Below the pieces are notes generated by a model that saw nothing but the letters and a program-made list of their open reading frames with translations, was not told the DNA's origin and did no database searches. Shown in pieces: positions 47,640 to 59,000 of a stretch of 64,000 bases of DNA. The translations under genes and the position numbers were made by a program. The DNA comes from Plumapathes pennacea (taxonomy: Eukaryota > Cnidaria > Anthozoa > Antipatharia > Myriopathidae). Numbering within the stretch: position 1 is the first letter of the stretch; every line of letters begins with the position of its first letter. Where the stretch lies: the NCBI GenBank assembly GCA_964036295.1, contig OZ038463.1, positions 28,135,069-28,199,068 on the forward strand, given 5' to 3'.

Positions 47640-48292
47640 GGGGACATTTCAGACCAGCTGTGACACTTTGGCCTTAGACTGTAACGTCCGGCCGGACATT
47701 GTAGTCTGGGCTGGAATGCCCGGGGAACATTTTGGCCCTGGACGACTCACCCGTTACGGACATGGACATCTTGGGCATGGGTGCCAGGGCCAGATCTTAG
47801 TGTTGAAGCTTTGTTATTTTTTCTGCGAAGTAGGCGCTGAACCTCTCGGTGAGCTCCGCAACCGAGCTGTGGGAAGGAAGAGGAGGCGATAGCTTTACAT
47901 GAAACATTCCGTCAATCAGACGGAAAAGTCCCTTCTGGTCTGTGTTCTCTATTAGACCTATGATACCGCGTTTTAGCTTGCTCCAACAATGCAGTATAGC
48001 TGTGGCATTGATTACGATATATTTTCTTATGCACAACAAGCCCAGATGCCCGATAGGCGGCTTTCGCAACGGCGTTTCTCACGTTTAGCAGTCCGAAGCT
48101 CTTCACTATACCAGAGCGCGTGCGGACGAGGGGTGATTGAGAGTGACACTTCCGGTGCATACACTTATCCAGAGCTCTGCGTAGCACAGAATTGTAGAGA
48201 TCCACAAGCTCATTAGAATTCGAATGGTTCAGATCGCGTGACAAAGGTGAATTTGCAGTGCTACAGATTGGCTCAGTTCCAGAAGACTTCAA
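47640..48292 (-). mobile_element. Decayed LINE fragment (region between endonuclease and RT)
   Basis: Two overlapping minus-strand frames carry pieces typical of the segment before the reverse transcriptase in animal LINEs. One frame (48292-47912) has LVDLYNSVLRRALDKCMHRK and SGLVVHKKIYRNQCHSY. The other (48069-47797) has DQKGLFRLIDGMFHVK and ELTERFSAYFAEKITKL. The frame change around 47980 and the lack of RT motifs mark it as dead. A divergent continuation may run to about 47640. Confidence 0.7.
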
Positions 48293-49439
48293 AGAATTAA
48301 AAAAAACTTGGCTTGCGAAGTCTGAGAAAGTTGTGCATTTCGTTGAACATCGATAAACATGGACAAAAATGGTTGTGTGATCAAATCGCTTTCATTTGGG
48401 GATTGAGACTTGTGGTCCTTGAGCTGCAGAAACCAATGGCCATGGTAGAGTCACCCTTCTGGATGAAGAGTTGAAGAAAGCATTTGCTAAAGTTCAGCCA
48501 CCGAATTGACTGAAAATGAACTGGACGAAGGACTGTAGATCTATGCCCGACTTATGGACAACAACCAAGCAGCTCTTCGCACTCGAACGGGTTTCTTGCC
48601 ACTTGGAATTCTGTAAAATTGGACCTTGTCCCCCCCCCCCCCCCCCCCCCCCTTATATTAGAAAAGTTAACAGTGCAACAAATGTTTCCAGGGTGCCGTT
48701 TTTGCCATTTCTTTATGTTGACATTTGCTGAATCCGCACAATCCGCCATGTTTACATATCATGTGGCCCGCCAGGAATGCTTTGGCCTCGCTTTGGTGCG
48801 GCGCTTGTGACTTCTACGCATGATTGTGAAAGTGGCTTATTAAGAGCTCAGAAACAGCTGAGGCCAATGTGCTGGCGAGCGTATTAAGTTGCAAAGCCAA
48901 ACAAAACTGAAAGCGTGTTTTTATTCCTCAGGACGATTCTGATTCTGTTTACGAGAAAACAAAGTTCTTGAGAGACACTTGTGAATTGTAAAGAAATTGA
49001 AAAAAATTGCATGATGTAAAGTATTGTATGCATGTTATTAACAAGAGTAATCACATAATTTGTCATGCAATTTTGGAATAAATGATCATTCAAAGACCAC
49101 AAATTGCACTTGTGCATTCTTGTGGTCTTTGAAAAAATTACTCATGCTCATTTATTCCAAATTGCACTTGAAATCATGTGATTACCTATACAAACAGTCA
49201 TGTAAAGTGCAGACTAGTTATTTTTTAATGTACTGTACATACATAACTGTTTTCAAACATCATCTGGGGCTCTTTAAGTGCCAGAAATAACAAAATGTAC
49301 ACAGAAAATTCAAATTGGCAGTCACCACTTCAAAAACATAGAGATTTCCATGGAAAAAATGGCATTTGTTGTATTATAGCAGGTCAAAAAGTGATAAATT
49401 TGCATGAATATTGTTTTACCATCTCACTGTTTTCACTGT
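48293..49439. other. Between LINE relic and zinc-finger exon
   Basis: No gene recognised. There is a poly-C run of about 22 at 48630-48652. A hairpin at about 49072-49160 (TTGGAATAAATGATCATTC facing GCTCATTTATTCCAA, with AAAGACCACA/TGTGGTCTTT inside) may form the 3' end of the zinc-finger transcript; it contains minus-strand AATAAA. Confidence 0.5.
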
Positions 49440-50261
49440 TTATGTCTCAGTATGATTTTGAAGATGCTCTTGCATGTCTTCCTGTAGGGCAAAATATTCA
49501 CAACATACATAACACTCATAAGCATACTTATAAAACCTGTAAGGGTTTTCATCTCTGTGCTTCAAAAAGTGTTGTGACAGTTTGTCTTTAACAGTGAAGG
49601 TTTCATCACACACTTCACATGTGTAGCACTTCTTTTCACTGTGTTGAAGTTGCTTGTGGGGCTTGTCTCCTTTGTGTACACATTGGTGCCCTATCAGAGA
49701 ACGTTTCTGTGCAAAAGCTTTACCACATTTTTCACACTTGTGGGGCTTCTCTCCTGTGTGTACACATTGGTGCTCGATCAGATTACCCTTCTGTGCAAAA
49801 GCATGACCACAGACTTCACACTTGTGGGGCTTTTCTCCTGTATGTACAAGTTGGTGCTGGATCAGGTTACTCTTGCATGCAAAAGCTTTATGACATTTAT
49901 CACACTTGTGGGGCTTTTCTCCTGTATGAACAAGTTGGTGCCTTAACAGGTTTTGTTTCATTCTGAAACCTTTCCCACATTTATCACACATGTGGGCTTT
50001 TTCATCTGAACGTACAAGTTGGTGCTGGGTCAGGCGCCACTTGCATAAAAATGCTTTACCACATTTTTGAGGCTTTTTCCCTGGGTGTATAACTTCATGT
50101 TGTGCAAGACTGTTATTAGATGTGAATTTTTTACCACATTTGTCACAGGAGTAAATTCTTTTGAGACATGTTGAATCTTCTGTAATGGCATTTTTCACTG
50201 TAAAGTACTGCATCACTGTGACTGTTCTTGAACCTTCCTTTCTGGACACAGCCTTGTTCAA
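49440..50261 (-). CDS. C2H2 zinc-finger protein, terminal exon
   Basis: An open frame of about 273 codons encodes tandem C2H2 fingers joined by HTGEKPHKC linkers, the hallmark of DNA-binding transcription factors. I count seven regular fingers, from YSCDKCGKKF through YECYVCCEYF. A second finger has lost its first Cys (KPQKCGKAF) and final His (HQLVRS), and there is a degenerate segment KGDKPHKQLQHSEKK. The last two fingers are separated from the block and are less typical. The frame opens just after an acceptor (TTTTCTAG, intron side above 50262). The first internal ATG is at 50213-50211, so upstream coding exons are likely. The stop is TAA at 49442-49440. No effector domain is visible. The DNA target cannot be inferred. 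Confidence 0.85.
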   Translation of the reverse strand: MNKAVSRKEGSRTVTVMQYFTVKNAITEDSTCLKRIYSCDKCGKKFTSNNSLAQHEVIHPGKKPQKCGKAFLCKWRLTQHQLVRSDEKAHMCDKCGKGFRMKQNLLRHQLVHTGEKPHKCDKCHKAFACKSNLIQHQLVHTGEKPHKCEVCGHAFAQKGNLIEHQCVHTGEKPHKCEKCGKAFAQKRSLIGHQCVHKGDKPHKQLQHSEKKCYTCEVCDETFTVKDKLSQHFLKHRDENPYRFYKYAYECYVCCEYFALQEDMQEHLQNHTET

Positions 50262-51040
50262 CCTAGAAAAGAGTGTATAAGGTAGCTTTTATTAGATTTT
50301 TTTGAAAAGAGTCTGCTGTACATTAACGTGTCTTTCACAAAAGTTGTTATAAAGTATCTTCAGTGATTTATGAGATGCAATTTGAACTTCTGGTTCAGTG
50401 GCAATTCATTTAGAGTGGTGACCCAGAATCTGTAATAGAGCTTTAAACCAGGGTTTGCCCTTCCAGGGACACAGTGGCATCAACAAACTAAAAATACTTA
50501 CAACACTGTGTATCTTTTAGATAAAATTTCTCTACCTAATTTCTATGTATCGAGTAATGGAGAACTCTGGTGATGTCATGCCTGGTTTTGTTGTACTTTC
50601 GATTTCAAATCCAATGTCATAGTTTAGGCCAAAGTTGAATCAATGTGACGAATACCTTCTCTTAGGTCCATGCAAAGCACTATACTTAAACATGAGGGCA
50701 CACTATAAAAGGGCAGAGCCACTAGTCAATCAACAATGACTGAGACAACAGCTCCTAATTAGTAAAGCCAAAAATGTCCAAAGTTTGTTTTTCCTTGTAC
50801 TTGAATACCACACAAAACAAGATGTTGCCTCACGAATTTTCCAACACATAAACATTCATTTTGAGTGCAATTTGAGTAAAATCCAAGAATAATCTTCAAA
50901 GCAAGAAATTAAATATGCTTGGCAAATCTGCAAAATTCAAAATGTATTTTGGCAGCCAAGAGCAAAAGTTTACTTCAAATCCTTCCATCCAGAACTCCAC
51001 ATTGAAGTTGCCCGCATGTGTTTAATTTTAGGTATACTTT

Positions 51041-52057
51041 TAGAGCGGTTTTCGAATGACTGTCGAAAACCAAAACCAAAGCAATCACAAAGCCAATCAG
51101 GGACACAAGCAAAAACATGTCCCACCAACCAGAAGTGCAAGCAAAACCAAACACAATACATCGGTTTGGTTTTGGTTTTACTAACCAATCAAAGAGGTGA
51201 GCAAACGCAATCATGTGTTTACTTGCATTTACTAGCCAATGAAATCTTGAGCTGTTCGAGGTATGGCGTGAGCCGCTCAGAGAAGGTCCGAAGGCCGAGT
51301 GGAAGAGGGTGGATGATGCCATTGGAATAAAGTGGATTGAAGCAGAGGTCACTGTGGTGTTTGTATTACAAGTCAGGTATTTCATTCACAAAGGTGCTGC
51401 GATCGCCGTACCTGCTCGACTGGAGTTGTGGAAGCAATTGACTTCACAGTTGAGAGATCATAGAATTTGTTCCGTCTTTTAACATCTCACGCCTCTTGGA
51501 AGTGTAAGTACATACTTTTTCGTTTAGCTTGGTCGAAAATCGCATGATTTCTTTACCACATGAATCGCTAGGATGAATGTTTGCTTGATCCAGTGTGTTG
51601 ATGTGAACTTTATTCGCAACTGATTGGGAACTGACTGAGCAAGCATTGAAATCTCCACATTTTTAGCTGCTTGAAATACGCTTGTCACAGGCTAAAACAA
51701 GTTCGTGTTCTTAGACTATCTCTGTCTGCCGCTAACTTGACGAAACGACTTGACCTGAGTCAACGAACAACAACAGCAAAAAAAAAGCTCAAAAACTCGA
51801 CACACAGATGCCTTTCACATGACCAGAAACTAAGAAATGAAACAACACAACATGTACACTGCAGTACGAAGAAAAGAAAAATGAATAAATACTTTCGTAA
51901 TGATGACGAGTAAAACCAAACACATGACTGGTGTTACTTTCACGTCTGATTGGCCAACAACTCACACCTTTTTCTGTCGACCAATCAGACTGCAGAGCAA
52001 ACACAAAACCAAAGCAATCATGCGTTTCCTTTCGACAGTCATTCGAAAACCGCTCTA
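51041..52057. mobile_element. TA-flanked inverted-repeat element, TAGAGC family, long copy
   Basis: The left end is TAGAGCGGTTTTCGAATGAC then TGTCGAAA, and the right end is its exact complement over about 28 bp. Related AACCAAAGCAATC sequence lies inside both ends. TA borders both ends. At 1,017 bp it is longer than the 313 bp and 329 bp relatives at 3918 and 59541, but I see no transposase. Confidence 0.8.
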
Positions 52058-52706
52058 GTCACTAAGCTGCAGAAAAATTTCATCAGGACAGAGTGACTTC
52101 TGAATCCTGTGGATGCACGTCCGATTCAACAAACATTATGCAAATTTGATGTCGAAAGAGGCGGGGCCAACGGCCTTTTATAGCATGCCTTCGTGTTTAA
52201 TGACTGATGGCCATGTTCACTCGCAGGCAGCCTGATCTTGTTGTGAGATTCAGTTAGATTTTTTTCAGTGCTTAAAATATACCGAACTTATCATGTTCCT
52301 TGTATTGTTTTATCCGTTGTGTGCTGTTTAGGGCCGAACGAAGCTAATGCTGCCAATCCAACCTCCCCCCCCCCCCCCCTCGGCAAGCGGCCAAAATGTT
52401 CTTCACAAACAAAAGGTTATCAAGCATCATCCTGGTGCATTCTTGTGTGCTTGACAACTTCTTATTACTCTGCTAACCATCAGTCCCCTGTTCATTGACT
52501 TCAAACTGACTTTAACTAAATCTAGCTGAATCTCATAACAAAACAAGTTCCTGTGGCGTATATACATAGCACTGGACGTTTTGCGCTGATGTCAGAAGAA
52601 GAAACAAACGTGGATTACTATCTCGTAGCCGGCCCTAAGTAAATCCACCACTGAATCAATCTAAACTCATGCACAACAGTATATAACCTACTCTTTGTTC
52701 ACTCAC

Positions 52707-52745
52707 CTTTGCGTCTTCTCGTGGTGATAGACTGCGCAGCCGCAT
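52707..52745 (-). CDS. Possible 5' coding exon of zinc-finger gene
   Basis: On the minus strand, ATG at 52745 opens 13 codons (MRLRSLSPREDAK) ending in phase 0 at a strong donor AAAG|GTGAGT. The surrounding 100 bp is GC-richer than its neighbours, like a 5' exon. The phase does not join directly to the zinc-finger exon at 50261, so a further exon would be needed. Speculative. Confidence 0.2.
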
Positions 52746-54040
52746 GGAGTCAGCGGAGTAGAACGCGGGCTATTTTCAATCCCGTGGTTCCCAGGGATCC
52801 GCGGCAGAAGCAGGTAATCACATACTGACACAGGCAGCCCAAGCTCTGAGCGAGATTTTGCTGATATCTACGATACTAGAAATACGATAATCGCAGATGC
52901 TCCTCGCTCTGCTATTGATTGGACTTCTACTTTGGTTCTGCTCAACAAGAGCAGCCTTTGTTTTACCAAAATGTTGACTCAATCTTTTCTTCGAAGTCAA
53001 GTGCTATACGCAAAGGAAGGAGAAAAAGAATGGTGTGTGTTCTACTTTTGCGTTGAAAAAAAAAAAAAAAAAAGAGTCGATTCCGTGACGAAGTACGTAT
53101 TTCCCACGGTCGGCACGTCAAATTAATTCATAGTCTGCCAAGCACGTTCTCAAAATTTAATACTAACATTTGAAGTTGGTCGGCAACCTCGTTCCCAGGC
53201 TCTTTCATCTCCCGGGCCCCGCCCTCGAAGAAGGACCCTGGTTCAGGCTGGTCACGTGTCGGCCAGAATCTGGCCGGTTGCAAAAAAGGAAACCGAGGGA
53301 GGGGCCGTTAAGTGGGAAATTTACTTTACTTTGTCTACTGGGGAAAGAAAAATTTGGATATAAAAATTTAACACCTCCCATGTAGTTTACGCTGCGTCTG
53401 AACAACAAGTCAAGTTGTTGCAGGCATTGTAGTTCTGTGGGAGACCACTGCAAAAACGTATGCGGAAAACTGAGCTAATAAGGCACTTCTCGAAACAGGC
53501 AGAAAATATAATAATTAACAGTTTGAAGGTAAATAAATGCCGCGTTTGTATATTATATAAGCGCCCACGGTCGATTCAAGGCACCCCTCTGGAGCAAAAT
53601 AGTTAAAAAGACCCTCTCACCGTAGATGCTTTGCGCGCCCATGTTTATATTTACATCCGGAACTCGACTTTCTTGAGGCGCCCACGTTATGACTGATCGA
53701 TCGGACTGTCGCTACTTGCCGTATTCAATACACTTTCTGAGTTTGTGCTTTTTTATTTTGCAATGCGTGCGAGTTATAAACACGCAGGCAACCCTGCGTC
53801 GTTTAGTACTTTTAACTTTTGCTCTGATCGACTTCCATTTTCTTCATGTAAGAAATATACAGGGTGACAGTGTTGATACTCTGCTCAGATTACCTCAGTG
53901 AACTTTCTTCTTACCATTTAATTCATGTTGTGCCATGCGCGAAATTATCAAGTTGTAGGTCTAGTGAAACTATCAGTTTAAAATCTAGAACTCAAACATA
54001 TTGTTATTTAATATATTTATTTCACTTGTCGCTCGTAGCT

Positions 54041-54110
54041 GAAGACGGATGTAGGAGTTGACAGATCTCAAAACAATTCCCTCCAGAGTCCTCTCCAAGG
54101 TTAATGAACC
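54041..54110 (+). pseudogene. D8C exon relic
   Basis: TCGTAGCTGAAGACGGATGT and then GACAGATCTCAAAACAAT followed by CCCTCCAGA match the acceptor and start of the first D8C exon at 59059. About 25 bp is deleted and similarity is lost after roughly 70 bp. It shows that D8C copies once extended further 5'. Confidence 0.7.
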
Positions 54111-54159
54111 GTTCATATACATAGACATAACCTTTTTTTTTTGAGAGTGGTCAATACAC

Positions 54160-54687
54160 TTAAAGTGCCTATAAGCCTTCAGACGTTACGTTTTTATATG
54201 AAAGTAGGAAGTGATCTAAGCAACTTATATTCAAAGAAACTCCGTTCCGAAGCGTTCTTATACTTTTTTCACGCGGTTGAACTCAGAATTCCGAAATCTT
54301 GACCGAGCGACATGGGAGACTGGGTCTGTGACGTCAGAGAAGGCACTGGCATCGCTTTGGCGTCTCTTTACCTTAGTTGTTTTTTCCCTTGGTTACGTTT
54401 TCCTCGACAACACATCTGTGAGCATAATTCTCACCTCGCCAACTGCAAAGTCTGTGTGAAAGTTTTGTTTGACAAGAAACGAATCCCTCCTCTGACGTCA
54501 TAACCCAGGCTCTCGATCGAAAAACTTTGCGCGGTCAGATTCAAAATGGCGGTCAAAATCGCATGTTTGCCGGGCGGAAAAATATATAAAAACGCTTCGG
54601 AGCGGAGTTTCTTTGGCCATAAGTTGTTTAGATTACTTCCTACTTTCATATAAAAACGTAACGTCTGAAGGCTTATAGGCACTTTAA
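54160..54687. repeat. Foldback MITE with TTAA-flanked ends, copy 2
   Basis: TTAAAGTGCCTATAAGCC at both ends in inverse orientation, with arms of about 110 bp (ACGTTACGTTTTTATATG, GAAAGTAGGAAGTGAT against their complements). The TTAA at each border matches the copy at 40057. Confidence 0.8.
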
Positions 54688-56082
54688 GGACATTCCCAAT
54701 GCTGGATGGTCCAGCTACTGATTTACAGGTATGCCACAAATGCCACGTCGATGAGGGCCGCATGACCACTACCACAGGGCATAATCTTTTCGGAAAATTA
54801 ACTGCGGGTCATTTAGAATAAAGAAAATTTTTACGTTTTTCCGCGTACAATATCAGCTGCAGTTTTTGAACCGCTGTTTCGTTGGCTCTTGAACAATCCT
54901 GGGACTGACGTGGAAACTCAGACAGCAAGTGACTTAATTTATAGTTCATCGTCGAGCAGCTGGTAAAATGAAGTTATACTTACTGTTCGCACTGAACGTG
55001 TGGTTTCCACAAAGCATCATTTATACATCACGGAATACAAGACATCTGACCGCGTGATTAGCAACGTTTACATCAATAAACTAATGGTTGTTTAGTACCC
55101 GTTTGGGATCATTAGTAACATTCAGTGTTAATGATAACACTTCTAATAATGTTCGTCATTTCCTCTGAGAAGTTCAGTTTAATTTTTCCCTGGTCAAAGC
55201 TGTAGAAAGTTTATTGTCCACAAGCGAAATACTATACCACGTTTAAGGCGGAGCCTTCAACTTAAAATATTTCATGACGCAAACAGCTCAAATTTAACCA
55301 CCCTTCATTGGTAACATTTTAAGAGTTATGATGACAAACATTTCACGTCGGGTCATTTCCAAGCTCATTTTATCAGTTTGATGTGTTTGAATCTCACTCG
55401 ATCGTCTGGTCAAGAAGAGAAAACGAATAGATCTGTAAATGTATGTAGGACGGGTTGCGTAAAAGGCATTTAGTACGATTCTATCAATTAAAACGACCAC
55501 AAAGAAACCAAGCCTTTAAAAGACACTGGCTTGAGGTTTAAGTTCCGCGTCTATAAATATCCGTATAATTCGAAATGATCATTTTAGGTTTTATCTCTTG
55601 GTATCATCCAGCTCAGCAAAGAAAAGATACTTTTCCTTTATTTACCTTCCCGCGGCAGACTGAAAATATATACCATTAAAAAATATGTGTACATAGCGTG
55701 ACTGGCAGAGGAAATTAGAGTCAGGAATTCATTTAAAAGGCAGTGTTTGCAGTCATTGTTTTGAGTGCTAAGTAGCATTTGTTTATTTTCCGCATGGAGC
55801 CTGGATATCAGTTATTGGTCCAGTTTTAAAGTGACTCCTTTCCTCGAAGTGAATACATCTTTGACAAGAACCAAAATGCAAGATGGTTGCCGCTATAAAT
55901 GAAGAACTGTTGTTAATGTTGTCAATGCCCAGATAGCTCTCACTCATGCAATTTATTCCTCATCAAATAAACATTGTGCGTTTTTCCGCCTGCACTCAAG
56001 GAGATGCAAATATCGATGAATACCATATTAAACCAGCGTTTACTGGAAGCCACTAAAATCATTTAGCGACTGCCATCAGAAG

Positions 56083-59000
56083 ATGCGGACCTTCGTGTTT
56101 ATCCTACTCTTGGTTCTCGTTGCCTCACAAGATCCAGGTGCTGGCACAGAGGGCGACGGTAATGTAGCTATTCAGAGTAGTTTTCTTGTAAGAATTAGCT
56201 GCCCAAACTCCCAAGAAGTTAAACTACAAGGATAGTTTTGTTCCAAAAGCAAATAAGTGAGCATACCAAAAGTGAATATATGGGGGCCTTCCGACGCATT
56301 GCGTGTTATATACTTCTATCATGATTTTGGACCCGGCTGTTAAAAGCACTAAACTTTCCCGCTGTTAATTATTTTGAGCCTGAGTTTGAAAACTTTTTTG
56401 CAAACAAAACGACTTACTCGTTATATTTTGAGCTAGAACAAACTTTTTGTTCAGACTTTGACCTAAATTTTGCAGTTTGTGGGCCAAAAAGAAAGTGCCC
56501 CGATTGAAAACAGCTGTAAGCGTGACGGAGACAGAATTTAGTTAACCGTGGGTTAGCTTAACCAGACTTGGAATGACGGCTGGGCCCAGATGTTTAACAG
56601 CCTTCTTTTTTTGCTTGGTTGTTTGTTGTTTTCTCGGCTTTGTGCACAGTCTGACAGTTTCAATCAGATAATCTTTAATTCAAAATACTTCAACATCCAG
56701 CGCTGCAAGAAAAGCCGTTCGAAATTCCATTTTTCCGTATTTGCGAATCAATTTCTATCAATCTTTAATGCTACATAATATCTAAAATGACCCTGAAGTT
56801 CCCAATTAACAACTGAAAGTTTTTTCAATGCACAGCTAGTAAGCCAACGAGTAATTAATTTTTTCTCATATTCGCACCGCGTTCTGTTTACAGAAGCAAA
56901 ACTGAGACTTACACTTTATAATGCGGGCAAAAGCGACTCGATTATACTGATGAATTTGGTGGCCTCGCATACTTTATAAAACGCTGCAAGCTTAAAGCCA
57001 CTAGTCTTCTATGTGGCTCGAGATTCACATGATGACCGTCAAGTTTTTTGGACTATTTTACGGTTCGGCAGTGTACGTACTGTATGTAAATCTTTCTTTC
57101 TTTCTTTTTTTTTTTTTTTAGTTGATTGGAAACTATTCCTAAGCTACCAACCAATGACGTAGATATCTGTAGTGTATCTTTGTTCACGACTTTCAACCTA
57201 AAGGTGGAAGTCGGCAAGGATGTGCGCGCATAACTCCACTTGTGACATAGAAATGTTCCCTAATGACACTCGTTAGTGGCAAGGCTATGCCATTACACAC
57301 GGAATCTTTTGTTCCAACTAGTTCTTTAGACAAATGAGGGCAATAACTTCACGCACGTATGCGCTGGGATGTTCTTTTTCCTGTTACATGCAAACATTCA
57401 TCAGTTTACATTACGAATACATCAGCTCCACTGCAAGTTCCATCGTGTAAAACTAAATCACTATTTATTACAGTCAACTCCTTCTAAGACGGACACCCTC
57501 GGGACCAGCTCGGACTATCCGTTTTAGAGAGGTGTGCGTCTTAAAGATAGCTCTGTTAAAGGAAATGACTGACAAAACGACAAGGGCCGCTCGTACATCT
57601 TTAGAGAAGCGTCCGTCCCGCTAAGAGGGAGTTGACTAGTATCACTGTTGTTGTCATTATTATCTTATTGAATTGCTTCTCTATAAATTGGCAACTGTAG
57701 AGTTACATGTTTAATATTTAGCCAAATATTTCTACATTGAACAGACGTCTTCCTGATCTAGTCATTTACTTCAGTGCTTCGAATTCTTCAAGGTGCCCTA
57801 TGACCCATAGTCCTTTGTGCGCTGAGTCTGCGATCCTCGATTTTCAGGGTTACAGAAAATTAAGGCAATCCCTTCCATTCCATTGTTCTTATTATTTTCA
57901 AACGACAACGCTAACCCATCTCTCCCAGTGGTCTTCTTAACGTTTGTAGATTTAGTGATTAACAGTTTCAAGAGAAATGAACGCCGCGTTCATGCAAATT
58001 TGTATACTTTATAAGCGCCCATGCTCGAACAAGTGCCACGCTCGATTATGCGCATCCCTCTGGAGCAAAATTTAATAAAAGCGTCAATGGCGCTTTCTCA
58101 ATGGGAAATATGGTATCTACTCCCACGTCCCTATCAAGTAATGCTTCGCAAAGTATATGCCATGCATATAAATGACCCAAAAGGTTTTTTTCCTCCTTTT
58201 TAAAATGCAGCCATATCCTCATTTTCATCTTTACGGAAACTAAATTTTAACAAACTGAGATTGTTTTACGTCTTATATCACTGTCAAAAATAGAAAGACC
58301 GTTCGACTAATGACTCGCTTTCCGACTAAGCGTATAACAGTTGTGGAATTATGTGTTACTTTTATGTCGGCAGATTCGGCTGGCAACACAACCCTGGAAG
58401 ATAGCTCATCCGAGTATCATCAAGAGAAAATAAAGCAAGATGGAGGTACGTGAATTAACACATGCCATGCATGTGTCACCTTTGCCCTGATCGATTCTAT
58501 TATTTTCTACACAAGAATTATATATGATATAGATTAGGAAACTTGACATTTGATACTGGCTTTCTAAGATTGTAAACCTGGTTGGAACTTCTACTTAAAA
58601 ACTTGCGAGAATCAATCTGCATTTTGAGCTTGGAAGTGAAAATAAGGGCCGGGTCGCACTAGGAAGTTTAGTCAATAACAACTCAGCGTCGAGAGCAATA
58701 CGACGGCTTCTTTAATGTTTGTTGGCAACTTCCAGACATATATTTCTGGTGACAAACGCTGTTTGCACTTCAAATTATGCAAGTGTCAATGTTAATGTCG
58801 TTAAAGTTACGAGTGCGACCCGAGCCTAATTCTATAGTGAACAGTCATGCCGCGATTTCATTGTGTTACATTATTTGTAAAGTAGTGTTGCCATTGTTAA
58901 AAACTATTTGATTTTTTTAACATATTAAGAAACGCAATGGACTATTAAAAGGTTAAGCTTGGCACAAAATTATAAATCTTGGTCAATTGAGTGTATCCGT

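Larger units (their letters stand above)
50262..56082. other. Repeat-rich stretch between zinc-finger and D8C genes
   Basis: No complete gene. Contents are: about 0.7 kb of plain sequence (50280-51040); a TA-flanked element (51041-52057); a C run near 52367; a possible zinc-finger 5' exon (52707-52745); a poly-A run near 53058; a D8C exon relic (54041-54110); and a foldback MITE (54160-54687). Sequence at about 53530-53690 is related to 57960-58130. From 54700 to 56082 I see no features beyond the likely promoter of the D8C gene. Confidence 0.5.
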
